From Symbiodinium natans (taxonomy: Eukaryota; Sar; Dinophyceae; Suessiales; Symbiodiniaceae), in contig CAJNDS010000646.1 in the NCBI GenBank assembly GCA_905221605.1, positions 704,730-768,729 of the forward strand: DNA of 64,000 nucleotides, given 5' to 3'. The position numbers were made by a program, and so were the translations under genes. Within the stretch, counting starts at the first letter, position 1. Every line of letters starts with the position of its first letter. The notes under the pieces were generated by a model. The model was not told the origin of the DNA. It saw only the letters and a list, made by a program, of their open reading frames with translations, and searched no databases. Positions 20,283 to 30,832 of the stretch are shown here, piece by piece.

Positions 20283-22411
20283 TCACCTGCTTCCCCACGA
20301 CGACAATCCCCAGGAGGTGGAGCCCCAGCCTTGACCCCAGGCTGGTTCCCAGGACCATCCAGACGCACATGGGCCTTCGGAGTTTTCCTTTGGATTTTCC
20401 TTGCGGAGGCACCCAAAGTGAGCACCCGCAGCATGGTACTCACGAACTTCAGGTTTGTCATCGAAGGAGACTCCTTTCCTCGCGGCAGCAGGCTTAGCCT
20501 TTGGTGGAGGGGCTTTAGGCTCTGGCACTGCTGAAGGTACCTCGCTTGAGCTTCCTCCTTTGCCTTTGCCTTTGCCTTTGCCTTTGCCTTTGCCTTTGCC
20601 TTGTGGAGCACGACCTTCTTGTGGTTCGGCAGGAACACCACGCTTTTCAGCCTTCTGCCTCTCCTTCCTGGCTTGGGAAGTTTGGGTGATAGTGTCTCTG
20701 GACTTGTTGGTCTTCGCGGCGAACTTCATCCAAGCAGGCGTCAAGTGCAAAAGCAATGGTGTATGACTGCCGTTGTCAGAGGGCTTCAGGAGAAAGTGGT
20801 TCTTGGTGGGGTGGAGCAAAACCTCACTCACCGCCACATTGTACTCTGCGCTGCCATTGTGTTCGGCCGAGACTTCATTCGACATTGAGTGGCCCCATTC
20901 CAGGGTGATGGCTGTCATACAATCCAAACGGTGCCCTGTTCCACGATGTCAAACTCTGTGGACTAAATGGTGTAGGAGAGAGATCATTGACATGAAAAGT
21001 CGCGATTTTTTTCCTCATCTCGCTGTTCGCAAAGGAGAAGTGACTATTGGTTGGCCTTAGCTCATACCAAAGTCCACTACCAGGATGATGGTCCACATAG
21101 GCCATGAAGTCCTTTGCTCCTGGTCTCGAGGTCACTGCGCTAGTGCAACCAATGTCCAAAACCATTGAGGTAGATTTCAAAGCGTGGGGCAAACAGGATT
21201 CTGAAGTTTCTTCTGACTTGAAGCTTTGGTGATTCATTGCGTGACGAAGCTGTGTTGCTGGACCCAAATTGCTGGACCCAAAAAATGTTGGTGGTTGCCG
21301 GAGCACTGGTACTGGCAGGGTTCTTTGAGGCATCTGTAGCGGCATTGGCATGATCGCCCTTGTCGCCCTTTCCTTTCTTGTTTTTGCCCTTGCCTTTACT
21401 TGACATTTGGGCTGGAACCAAGTGTACGATTCGTCGTCATACACCCAGAAGCAATCCTCGAAAATGCCAGGAAGCCTTCCACGCCATCTTCTGATATCTT
21501 CTTCATCCTCGCGCCAGTATCCATGAATGTCTTCGAGGGTACCTTCGTCCAATACGAGGAAAAACTTTCCTTCCCGGGGCAGTTGTCGGTGCCAGCAGAG
21601 GATTGTCGACTGTGGTCTTTGTAGTACAAAAGACTTCCAAGTACACTGTTCTCAATTCTTAGACTCTGTACTCTGTGAGTGCCCTGTTCTTGTGTGCCAT
21701 AAGGGAAGTAAGAACTTGCCATTGATCTTGTGTGAGATCAGACAGGGTCGCGAACAACAAAGCAATGAGGTTCGCAGTGATCGGTAGTGCTCTTCGATGT
21801 GCTTCTCTTCCTTGTTCATTCACTGCAACGAGTGCATCTTCTGGGGTTATTACTTGTTGTGGTTCTTGAGGTAGACAAAGAACATTAGGCCCTGACCAAG
21901 GGATCATTCTCGCTGACGAGGGGAGCGAAAACATCCATCGAGGACTCATTCATGCGCTGGTAGGAAAGCTGGAATCGGGTCATCCACCTCAGCATATCAC
22001 TACTACCGCGATGCATGTTCATGAACTGCTGGAACCTGTATAGGAAAATATTCACTGCACCCTTGACGAAGTAGGGCCTCAGGAAACGCTGACAGTACTT
22101 CACTCCATCTTCCTTGTCCTTCAAAGCATCTCCATCAAGTAATCTCTTGTAAATGGCTGCTTCACCTTCAAGGCGATTTCTCAAAGCGGGTCCTCTGTTT
22201 TCTGATTCAAGTTCTGCGACATCACACCAGTCATCTACGGCATCTTCGAATGCAAACCAACTACTCCTTCCATCAAAAGATGGGGGAGCTGTGGTGGTCA
22301 CCTGTTGGAACGCTGAAAGACGCTGAAGCTCTTCCAGGGACCTGTTCCCGGAGCTAAGGCTTCACCATCTGCCTCTTCGTAGTCGTACTGGTCGTGTGAG
22401 TAGCTTGCCAT
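20283..22411 (-). pseudogene. Copia-like gag-protease polyprotein, frameshifted; no integrase or reverse transcriptase
   Basis: Minus-strand polyprotein of an LTR retrotransposon. The probable start is the ATG at 22409-22411 (MASYSHDQYDYEEADGE), between the primer-binding site and gag; an in-frame ATG also lies at 22486. A frame change near 22300 leads to the gag core PPSFDGRSSWFAFEDAVDDW, NRLEGEAAIYKRLLDGD and LYRFQQFMNMHRGSSDMLRW, typical of dinoflagellate Copia-type gag. Gag continues after frame changes near 21895 (LFATLSDLTQDQWQVLTSLM) and 21660, then DEGTLEDIHGYWREDEED and FWVYDDESYTWF (21552-21415). A basic patch precedes the aspartic protease motif VLDIGCTSAVTSRPGA, with the catalytic Asp codon at 21154-21156. 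The last frame (20927-20283) ends in a (KG)n tract encoded by a hexamer repeat. Nothing resembling integrase, reverse transcriptase or RNase H follows before the 3' LTR, so the copy could move only if supplied in trans. At least three frameshifts make it a pseudogene, if they are not assembly errors. Confidence 0.85.
20558..20602 (-). repeat. Hexamer repeat encoding a Lys-Gly tract
   Basis: Seven and a half copies of CTTTGC on +, read on the minus strand as alternating Gly-Lys codons in the tail of the gag-protease remnant. It could be a nucleic-acid-binding tail substituting for a zinc knuckle, or simple slippage. Confidence 0.8.
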
Positions 22412-22545
22412 GGCTCTACGATTGGGCTCGGATCGACTTCCGGTTTTCGAGCTTCTGGCTGCCTCTGTCCAGACAGAGCGTGCCAAGGATTACCTTGGAC
22501 ACCTCTGCAGTGACAGTGACAGAGCGCTCCAGGTATTGTCCCGGA

Positions 22546-22558
22546 GCTCCGCTACCAC
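22546..22558 (-). promoter_or_regulatory. Putative primer-binding site of the minus-strand LTR element
   Basis: On the minus strand TGGTAGCGGAGCT follows the LTR end CAATCTCA after a 2-3 base spacer (ACG). It is identical to the site at 16935-16947 and complementary, with one difference in the first eleven bases, to the 3' end of initiator tRNA-Met. Confidence 0.75.
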
Positions 22559-22560
22559 GT

Positions 22561-22732
22561 TGAGATTGAACCTGAGCGTTGCCAGCCTCCAGGCTATAGG
22601 TACAGCTGGCAAGGCACGCAGGTGTCTCTTTTAGCTCTGCAAGGCTAAAGTCGTACTCTGATCCAGAACCTTTGGCACATGCCACAGCATGCCATGATGA
22701 CTGAACCACAGACATACCTGCACAGCATTTCA
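22561..22732 (-). repeat. LTR of the minus-strand Copia-like element (5' copy)
   Basis: 172 bp, partner of 19719-19888. Minus-strand reading gives TGAAATGCTGTGCAGG at the start and CAATCTCA at the end. Outside it, at 22733, a C-rich junction (ACCCCCCCCCG) leads within 200 bp back into the telomere-word mosaic. Confidence 0.8.
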
Positions 22733-22739
22733 CCCGCAA

Positions 22740-25700
22740 CCCCCCCCCGCCACCAAACCCCCCCAAACAAAAAGACCTAGCCCTCGAAATCTCACACCCT
22801 GAGCCGGGTTCGGGGTAAGATCCGACCAGGCCCCTTGCGATCGGGGCGGCCCATGTCATGCAGATCTTTCTCAAAGCAGCGTGCACAATGGAAGCTGGTT
22901 TGGGCCTTTTTAGGTTTTGGGGGTTTATGGTTTAGGGTGGGGGGGTTGGGGGTTTAGGGTTTTGGGGGGTTGGTTGAGTAGGGTGTGCTTGGGGGGGGGG
23001 GGGTGCAGGCCTCTCCAGGGTGGTTTGGGAGTTTAAGGTTTTGGGGTGCAGAAACCCTAAACCCTAAACACTATAGACCCCAAACCCTAGAGTTTCCAAG
23101 GTAACTTGGCGCGGCACTTGGCGGGTGCTCGAAGGCTGACGCCGAGCTCGCCTTTCGCCACTTGGCCATCCTTGGTGGGGGGAGAGAGAATTTAGGGTTT
23201 GGGGTTTAGGGTGTAGGGTTTGGGGTTAAGGGTGTAGGGTTCGGGGTTGGGTTTGCGGTTTACGGTGTGGAGTTTAAGGTTTAGGGTTTGGGGTTTCTGG
23301 TGTGGGGTTTAGGGTTTAATTAGGGTTTAGGCTTTAGGGTGTGGGGTTTAGGGTTTGGGTTTGTTTAGTACCTGAACAGTTGAATCACAAACATCCTCTG
23401 CCTTAAACCCTAAACCCTACGTGGGACTCTAATCTACCTACAGCTTTCTGGGCTGCACCATGCTACTAGTTCAGGGTCAGTACTTCGAAACTGTAGGTAA
23501 AGAAAGTTGCAGGTAAACCCTAAATCCCTCAGAGAGGCCCCTTTACCCTCAACCCACTGCCCTAAACCTAAACCCTAAACTCCCTAAACCCTTTTCCAGG
23601 TGACTCTGTCTCTCGGCTCCTGTCCCCTGTGCAGTGCACCTTCGCTCTCTGCCGTGGCGGACCTGACGCTTGGAGGTCCAGGGAGGCTTTAGGGTTTAGG
23701 GTTTAGGGGTTACCCTAAACCCAAAGACCTAAACCCCCAAATTCTGAACCCTAAACCCGAAGCCCTCAACCCGAAAGGATTTGGACTTCCAGAGGATCCC
23801 GGTAGTGGTAACCTCAACCCTAAACCCTGAAGCTCTACCCTAAACCCGAAACCGCAGTGGTAACCCTCCCCCCTTTCCATTTTTTCGGGTGATCAACCCG
23901 AGCAGAAGAGAAAGGAGGTTCCTTGTGGTTTTCCTAGGCTGCCTGTAGATCAATGTTCGTGGATCAGGTAAGGCTGGAGTTGATCTATTAGGGGACGTCG
24001 TGGGAGGGCCCTTGTGCTGGACGTTTTAGGGTTTAGGGTTTAGGGAGGTTTCATTGCCTCCGGGCTTACGGATTTTGAGTGGTGTGCTGCTGAAGGCTAG
24101 GTGGCATATGCCGGCAGGGAACTGCTTGACAGGGGACATGATGCTGCTGATGATGTTGTTGCCGACAGCTGCAAACCAAACCTCCATACACCAAACCCCA
24201 TGCGTTCTATAATTATATACTGAACCCTAAACCTCCCTGACCCCCCACCCCCCACACTAAACCCTGGACCCTAAACCCTAAACCCCAAAAGAACAACCAT
24301 AAGATTCAGGGAATGGACCGTACAACTTGGTGCGTGAAAGGTTGCATCTGCCTGTGACTCTCGCTTGGTGGGCTTACCCTAAACTCGGGTTTAGGGTTAA
24401 GGGTTTAGGGTTTAGGGTGACTCTCGCTTGGTGGGGTTGTTCTAAACTCGGGTTTAGGGTTTTTTTGGGGCGGTTTATGGTGCCCTTTACTTGGGGCTCC
24501 TTTGTTTTTGAAATATTTTAAGGGGTGCTTGGGTACAAGTTGCTGATAGGTGGGACCCTATTTCACACCACTAGCGCAGCGCGTTTATAGCCCTCGCAAG
24601 CAAAGCCCTCGACCCACATTGAACCCTAAGCCCTAAACCCGAAGCCCTAAATCCCAAACCCTAAACCTTAAACCCTAAGCCCTAAACACCCTAAACCCTA
24701 AACCCCAAGTCAGCTCAAGGAACGAGAGCTATGTGGCGAGCTGGGCGCAGCTGGACGTCGAGCCAGCACAGTATCTCGTGTGCCTTTGTGCCCCTCGGCT
24801 GCCCCTTGGGTCTAGGGTCTAGGTTCTAGGGTTTAGGGTTGAGGGTTTACTGTAGGGTTTAGGGTTTAGAGTTTAGGGTTCATTGGGGCTTTCCCCTAGT
24901 TTGTCGGGGTTTTCTTGGGGTCTATTGGGGTTTTCTTCTGCTTTGCTCGGGCTTGGGATTCTTTAAGATTTGGGAGTTCTTCGAAATTGCTTTGAACTTT
25001 AAGAAGCTTTAGGGTTACCCTGAAGCCTCATCAAGTTCATTCGGGCTTATTGGAGTTTAGGGCTAAGTTGGGTTTAGTTACTCTTTTTGTTAAATACTTG
25101 CTAGCGTCCGGAAGGGCGCTCCCGGCTTATTCGGGTTCAAGATGCATTAGGGTTTAGGGTTTCTCGGGGTCTTCTGGTTTATTGCGGCTCCAGGAATGGA
25201 CGGATGACTTCGCTGTAGGGTGTAGGGTTTGTAGGGTTTGTAGGGTTTACGGACTGGGGTTTCGGGGCCAGGCGCTGACCAATATCCCTGCGGTTGTGTC
25301 CACAAGCGTTCGCGGCGTGGCGCTCGCGTCTTCCCACGCTGCATGAGGACTTCCCGGGCCTCTCCACAAAACCCGAGACCCTAAACCCAAACTTACCAGG
25401 TTTCCCCGTGGACCTAGTTTTCCGTTCTTGTTCTTAGGCTTAGGTTTTGGGTTTAGGGTCCAGGGTTTAGGGTTTCAGGGTGCAGGGCCTTGGGTTTAGG
25501 GTTCGGGTGCCCTGGCCAACCCACCCCAAACCCCAAACCCGAAGTCCCAGGCTCTAAGCCCTATAGACCCTAAACCCTTAAAACCCCCAAATCTCTAAAA
25601 ACCCCTTCTTAAAAGCCCCCGAAAACCGCCCCAAAAAAAAGAAAGAAAAGCCTCTTTTCAGGCCTGTACGGAGGGCTGCTCCAGCACAGCCGTGGCTAGC

Positions 25701-26420
25701 CTCACGGTCACCGGCATCCAAGGGGGCCACCAAGGGACCTGTTCCCTGGGCCAGGAATGCAACTCGGCCCTTGGAAGATTTTTGTTCAGGTTTAGGGATA
25801 TGAGGGTCTAGATTTTTTCAATCTCTTGGGCTGTTCCAAGTGGATCTTGCGCTTAGGACCTCTTCGGACTATTTGTTGGAGCATCTTGTGTGTGTTTTCC
25901 TGGTTTGGGTCTTGAACAGGATCTCATCTAGGACGATGAACCCTACACCCTAAACCCTATCTAGGGCCAACCCAGGCAAGCTGCCAGTTCTGCAAGGCGG
26001 GGGGGGGGGGGGGGGTTGAGAGGGGAGTTGGGAGGGTTTTGGGGGTTTTTGGCTTTAGGGTTGAGGGTTCAGGGTTTAGGGTTGAGGTTTTGGGTTGAGG
26101 GCTTTGGAGTTGAGGATTTGGCTGAGGTTTTGGGGTTTGAGGTTGAGCTCTTGGCTTCTACGACCCTGGCTTCCCTGGCAGCCCTAGCATGCGGGGAACG
26201 GGGAGCCCCTAAAAGCCCCCAAACCCTGAACCCCTAAACCCCTAAACCCCTAAACTCTGAACGCCTAAATCCTAAGCCCCAATACCCCAAAAGAAAACCT
26301 TAAATCCGAAAAGGCCCAGAGGCCAACAACCCACAACCTCAACCACAAGCCCGGTATAGGGTTGAAGGGTTTAGGGTGTACTGTGAACCGTGGAAGTCTA
26401 AACCGGTCATTGTTTTTGAT
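22740..26420. repeat. Telomere-word mosaic, block 3
   Basis: Degenerate runs are dense near 22905-23000, 23190-23365 (TTTGGGG, TTTAGGG and GTGTAGGG mixed), 24240-24290, 24605-24715 and 26035-26120. A G-run of 17 lies at about 25998-26014. A small imperfect hairpin (TCTACCTACAGCTTTC at 23431 and GAAACTGTAGGTAAAG at 23487) is present. No gene is supported. Confidence 0.85.
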
Positions 26421-26487
26421 GCAAATCATTGGGGAGAAAAAAACATGGAAGGCGTTACCGTCCAGCGTTCATTGGGGGTAAGCGGGT

Positions 26488-27385
26488 TTGTGACGTAGCA
26501 CGCTGCGCAAATATGGCACACGTGACGCAGTTATCATGAGAAACGCGAGAGAACGCACTGGATCGAGCAGGGCCCTAACACGTAGGACAGGTGACTCAGC
26601 TATCATGACAGACGCGGGAGAATGCGCTGGGTCAAGCAGAATCTTCAATCATAGAACAAGGTACCCAGCTATCTTGACAATCGTGGGAGAACGCGTTGGG
26701 TCGGGCAGAATGCAATAAATGCACAAGCGACTCAGATATCATCACAAACGCACGAGAACTCTCTGGATCGAGCAAAGTCCCAATGTATAGACGGGCGACT
26801 CTGCTTTCATGACGATCACGGGAGAACACTCTGGGTCAAACAGAATCCTCAGTCATAGTACAAGGGAAACAGATGTCCTGACAAATGCGGGACAATACGC
26901 TGGTCGAGCAGAGTCCGCTAATATATGGCACAAGCGATTCAGCTGAACATATAGCACAGGCGACTCAGCTATCATGGCAACCATAGGAGAACACGATGTG
27001 TCGAGCAGAACCTTGATTCATAGCACGAACGACTCATCAGTTAGCTTGACAAGCGCGGGAGAACACACTGGGTCGAGCGAAATCCTCTAATATGGCTCAA
27101 TCGACTCAGCTATCATAACAAGCGGGAGAGCTCGCTCGGTCGAGCAAGGTCCTAATGCATAGCACAGGCGACTCAGCTATCAGGACGTACGTGGGAGAAC
27201 GTACTGGATCAAGGAGTTCAAGACACAATGGATTCAACTGTCCTGAAAAATCGGCCAGCACACTGCGTAAGTTTGGCACAACTGACGCAGTTATCATGAG
27301 AAACGCGAGAGAACGATACTTCCATCATAGCACAAGGGACTCAGCTATCTTGACAAACGCGGGAGAATTCGTCGGCTGGTGCACT
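26488..27385 (+). repeat. Minisatellite, about 69-bp period, 13 copies
   Basis: Degenerate tandem units share a core CGACTCAGCTATCATGACAA, ACGCGGGAGAACGC and GGGTCGAGCAGAATCCT, with TAGCACAAG between units. Core starts are at about 26533, 26602, 26671, 26738, 26806, 26875, 26971, 27043, 27112, 27179, 27239, 27293 and 27347; spacings are mostly 67-72. One 96-bp spacing contains a partial internal duplication. The first unit and the twelfth share a nearly identical 60-bp segment (about 26497-26555 and 27256-27314). The period is not a multiple of three, so the open frames crossing it are unlikely to be coding. Confidence 0.9.
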
Positions 27386-27906
27386 GGAACAGAACACAAC
27401 GATTCTAGCATTCCTTTAAGCTCTAAATACCAATGCGGCTGTGCTTGCCTTGGTTTACGGAGACCGCTGCAGCTTACGCGCAGCTTATTACGCGCAGCTT
27501 ACGCGCAGCTTACGCACGCCTTACGCACTCCTTACTCTAAAAGACCTTTGCCAGACAGGTCTGTTTGTTCAGGCATCGTGGATATGTATCGTGGAAGGGC
27601 CAGGCGGACCCCAAAATGGGCGTATGCCTTCAAAACGCATCTCCGGTAATCGGGGCATCGGTCACACGGAGCAACAAGTATATCGATCTACCTGCGCCAG
27701 AAAACCTCAGTACGTGCAGTTCGGTCTACTCACAACCACCCGGGGCTTCGAAGATAGAACGCTCGGTACGTGCGCCTCGGTGCGCTCGGTTAGCCAGGGG
27801 CTTGGAAGATGAATACCCTGCCTGCGTCTAGGTGTGTTCGGTCATTGCCGCAACGGTGCCGTCGTTCGTCTGGGGTTGTCCAAACTTCCCAAGCTCCAAA
27901 AAGGAT
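27386..27906. other. Non-mosaic stretch following the minisatellite
   Basis: Contains a short tandem repeat at about 27474-27530, CTTACGCGCAG units becoming CTTACGCACGC. Overlapping frames are open on + (for example 27441-27812) but I recognise no protein and composition alone can account for them. No telomere words are seen here. Confidence 0.4.
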
Positions 27907-28160
27907 TCCCCCCAAAGGCACGGTCACTTGGGAACTTATATTCACCCTAAAACCCAAGCCCAAATCGGCTCCAACAAGGCTCCCGGCTTTCAGAATCCAA
28001 ACAACGCTTCAGGGAGGCTCCAAAAGGATCCCACGGAGGCTCAGAAAGGCTCCACAAAGATCCCCCCCAAAGGCACGGTCACTCGGAGATGACCCTAAAC
28101 GTCATGAATCCCAAATCGGCTCCAACAAGGCACCCCGAGATGCGGTCACTTGGGAACTTT
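27901..28160 (+). repeat. Two-copy direct repeat, about 150-bp period
   Basis: CCCCCCAAAGGCACGGTCACT is at about 27907 and 28064, AATCGGCTCCAACAAGGC at about 27964 and 28113, and CGGTCACTTGGGAACTT at about 27921 and 28143. GGAGGCTC-type repeats lie between. Confidence 0.8.
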
Positions 28161-28690
28161 GAGATTTTATAAACAACGTATCAGGCAGGCTCCAACACAC
28201 CCAAACATATGATGTTGAAAGCCTTACAAAAACACACAAAAACCAATTGTGGCCTTGCAGTTTGGTTGTTCAGGCACCGCTTGCAACCGCTGTTGTAATG
28301 CTTCTCAACCCCCTGTGCACAGCTAGTGGTGGCACCTCTCTTGAAGACGAGCCCGTAGCATACGCATGAAACCAAGGGGTGCGACACATGTAGGGACGCA
28401 CAGCCTGGTGGTGCTGCATGCCGAAGATGGCAAGCGAATTGTTGTAATCACCTTGCGTTCATTGGGGATTCCAAACGAACACTGGATTTCAGCTGCTTTG
28501 CCAGGACCAGGTTGACCCTAGCGTTCCTTCGGGAAATTGAGTTTGTACCATGCTTTGGTGCTATCTAAAAGGGATTTCGCCCACAGCGTTCATTGGGGAA
28601 CTCGGATTTGGTAATGTTTTCTTCGCCTTCGCTTGAACCGGTGCGTTCATTGGGGTTTAGATGTGTTGGGTATGGGTGGTTTCGACTTTC
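28161..28690. other. Non-mosaic stretch with three copies of a 13-mer
   Basis: GCGTTCATTGGGG occurs at 28455, 28586 and 28643, and also at 26465 at the other edge of this island. The sequence between copies differs. A 68-codon minus-strand frame (28387-28181) is open without a recognised family. Confidence 0.5.
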
Positions 28691-28848
28691 AGTGCCGCCT
28701 GTAGGGTTTAGGGCTTAGGGTTTAAGAGTTTTGGGCTACGCAGTCGCCACATCAGTCCCGGCGGCAGGTTTAGGGGGGTTAGGGGATGTAGGGTCTTGGG
28801 ATTTAGATTTTAGTCTTAGGGCCTTAGGGCCTTAGGGCTTTAGGGCCT

Positions 28849-28915
28849 TAGGGTCTTAGGGTCTTAGGGTCTTAGGGTCTTAGGGTCTTAGGGTCTTAGG
28901 GTCTTAGGGTCTAGG
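28849..28915 (+). repeat. Nonamer tandem repeat GTCTTAGGG
   Basis: Seven to eight perfect copies, preceded by the related GGCCTTAGGG units from 28817. It is a telomere-like word extended by two bases. Confidence 0.9.
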
Positions 28916-28924
28916 GCCCCAAGC

Positions 28925-28941
28925 GCTCGCTCGCTCGCTCG

Positions 28942-28985
<44 letters not shown>
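28925..28985 (+). repeat. (GCTC)n to (CT)n microsatellite
   Basis: GCTCGCTCGCTC passes into a run of CT dinucleotides. Confidence 0.9.
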
Positions 28986-28988
<3 letters not shown>

Positions 28989-29671
28989 TCCGCTGCTGAC
29001 CCCGATGGGGCCCGAAACCCTGAACCCTGTGATCTCAGAGGGGTCAGCTAGGCGGGTGGCAAACAAACCCTAAACCCTAAAGGGTTCCAGCTTTTTTTAG
29101 GGGGGCTTAGGTGTGCTAAAGCTCTCTTCGCATCATATCGAGTTCCCTGGTTGTTGGAGTAGGCCTCTCACACCTCATACATACCTTCTGCCGCCCAAAG
29201 CACGCTAAACCTTTCAACCCTAAAGCCGTAAACCTCAAACCCTGAACCCTAAACCCTAAACCTTTCGAAATCACAAAAGAAAAAAGACAGAGGCTTGGGG
29301 CTTCAGATGGGCGACGCTGTGACGGTGCAGGAGTCGTGTGGGCAGACGGAGCACTTGGCCGGGTTGCCATCCCAGGTGGAGCTTGTGCGAAATGAGGGTT
29401 CAAAACCCGAAACCCTTTACCCTGAACCCTAAACCCTATATAAGGGCTTAGGGCTTTAGGGCTGAAGGTTTGGGCTTAGGAAGTTCGGTTTAAGGTTGAG
29501 GGTTTAGAGTTTAGGGTCCAGAGTTTAGGGCTTGTGATTTGGGGTTGAAGGTTTAGGGTTTAAGGGTTAGGGCTTGTTAATAGGTTTAGGGGTTTTTGGG
29601 GTTTTGGGTTTGGGGTACTTGCGGTTTAGGGTTTTAGGGATGGGTCCCGTTTTTTTTGAAGGTGTGGCGCC

Positions 29672-29980
29672 AGCCTGCTTCAAAGCATATTAATGTTTTT
29701 GAATCCCATCATGCGAGCGTTGTGTTTGCATTTGGGGGGGGGGGGGGTTGCGCCCCCTTACACCCCCCCCCCCCCCCGCCCCGCTTTTTAAGCCATGCAA
29801 GCTTCCTTCAAAACATATGAATCTTTTTGAAACCCATCCCCCCCCCCCCCCCCTCCGCCCCCTTCCCCATTCCCCCCGCTTGTAGGCCGAGCCAGCTTGC
29901 TTCAAAGCATATGAATCTTTTTGAATGCCATCATGCGAGCATTGATGAGCATTGTGTTTGCAAATGGGGGGCGGGGGGCT
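29672..29980 (+). repeat. Three-copy repeat separated by long G and C homopolymers
   Basis: GCTTCAAAGCATATGAATCTTTTTGAA-type segments are at about 29679 (with TATTAATG), 29810 (TTCAAAACATATGAATC) and 29899. Copies 1 and 3 are followed by CCATCATGCGAGC and TGTGTTTGCA. Between copies lie G- or C-runs of 13-16 bases. Confidence 0.8.
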
Positions 29981-29997
29981 GCGCAAAAACAAATATT

Positions 29998-30155
29998 CGC
30001 CACACCTTTAAAAATCAAATCTCGCCACACCTTTTAAAAAACAATTAGCCCCTCCTGCTATTTCGTGTACCTTGAAAGAGAAAAAGCTTCGCCACACTTT
30101 TAAAAACATGACCCGCCACACCTTTGAAACACAAGTGTGGCGCAACACCTTTAAA
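29998..30155. repeat. Cluster of CGCCACACCTTTAAAAA units
   Basis: The 17-base unit or close variants occur at about 29999, 30023, 30090, 30116 and, shifted, 30136 (GCGCAACACCTTTAAAAAA). A complementary GTGTGGCG is at about 30133 and another at 29665, so the cluster also forms short inverted pairs. Confidence 0.75.
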
Positions 30156-30740
30156 AAAGCTCCTCCGCCGGGTTTATGGCAATATAGGATTAGATGCCTG
30201 TTATCAGAAAAAGATTCGTACCCTAAACCCTAAATCCTAAAACCTTAACCCCTAAAACCCTAAACCCAAACCCCTGAAACCCAAACCATAAACCTAACAC
30301 ATAGTTTAGACGAGCCGCAAGGTGGCCGTGGACCACTGGGGCAACGGCAGCTGCCTGGCCGGTGATTTTAGAGGGCCTTTTTGCGGGTGTCTAGGGCCTA
30401 GGGTCTTTAAGCCCAGGGTTTAGGGTTTAGGGTTTTGGGAAGTTTAGGGTTTAGGATTTCGAGTTTAGAGTCGGGTGGAAAACCAGTAGAACCCAGAACC
30501 TTTAACACGCAGACGCCTCGAAGCTTTACAACCCATAAACCCTACTGGGTTTAGGGTTTAGGGTTTAGGGTTTAGGGTTGAGGTTTTAGGGTGCACAAAA
30601 CCTACTGAAACCCTACGGGGGGAGGGGGGTTCGGGTTGGTTTGTGGTTCAGGGCTCCTTCTCGGTATGGCCCGCGTTTTCCCGCCTTGGGGTTTGGGTGT
30701 GAATCTGTTCAAAGGTCTCAGGCTCTGGCCCTAAACCGAA

Positions 30741-30832
30741 ACTTTTAATTAAGGACGATTCAGTAAATCATAGTAAGGATGCTGAATAAAGTTTAAGGTA
30801 TATTCCGTATTTAAGGGGTTTGGAAGATCTGG
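30741..30832. repeat. Palindromic family B element (left end eroded)
   Basis: The interior TTAATTAAGGA...CATAGTAAGGATGCT and the right end TTTAAGGGGTTTGGAAGATCTGGG are present; the left GATCTTCC end is lost in telomere-like sequence. Confidence 0.65.

Noticed and set aside
20331-21060. Plus-strand frames of 67-103 codons
   Set aside because: Antisense shadows of the gag-protease remnant and its Lys-Gly hexamer tract.
19709-22742. Target-site duplication around the LTR element
   Set aside because: The five bases outside each LTR (CTTCC and CCCGC) do not match, so no insertion duplication can be claimed.
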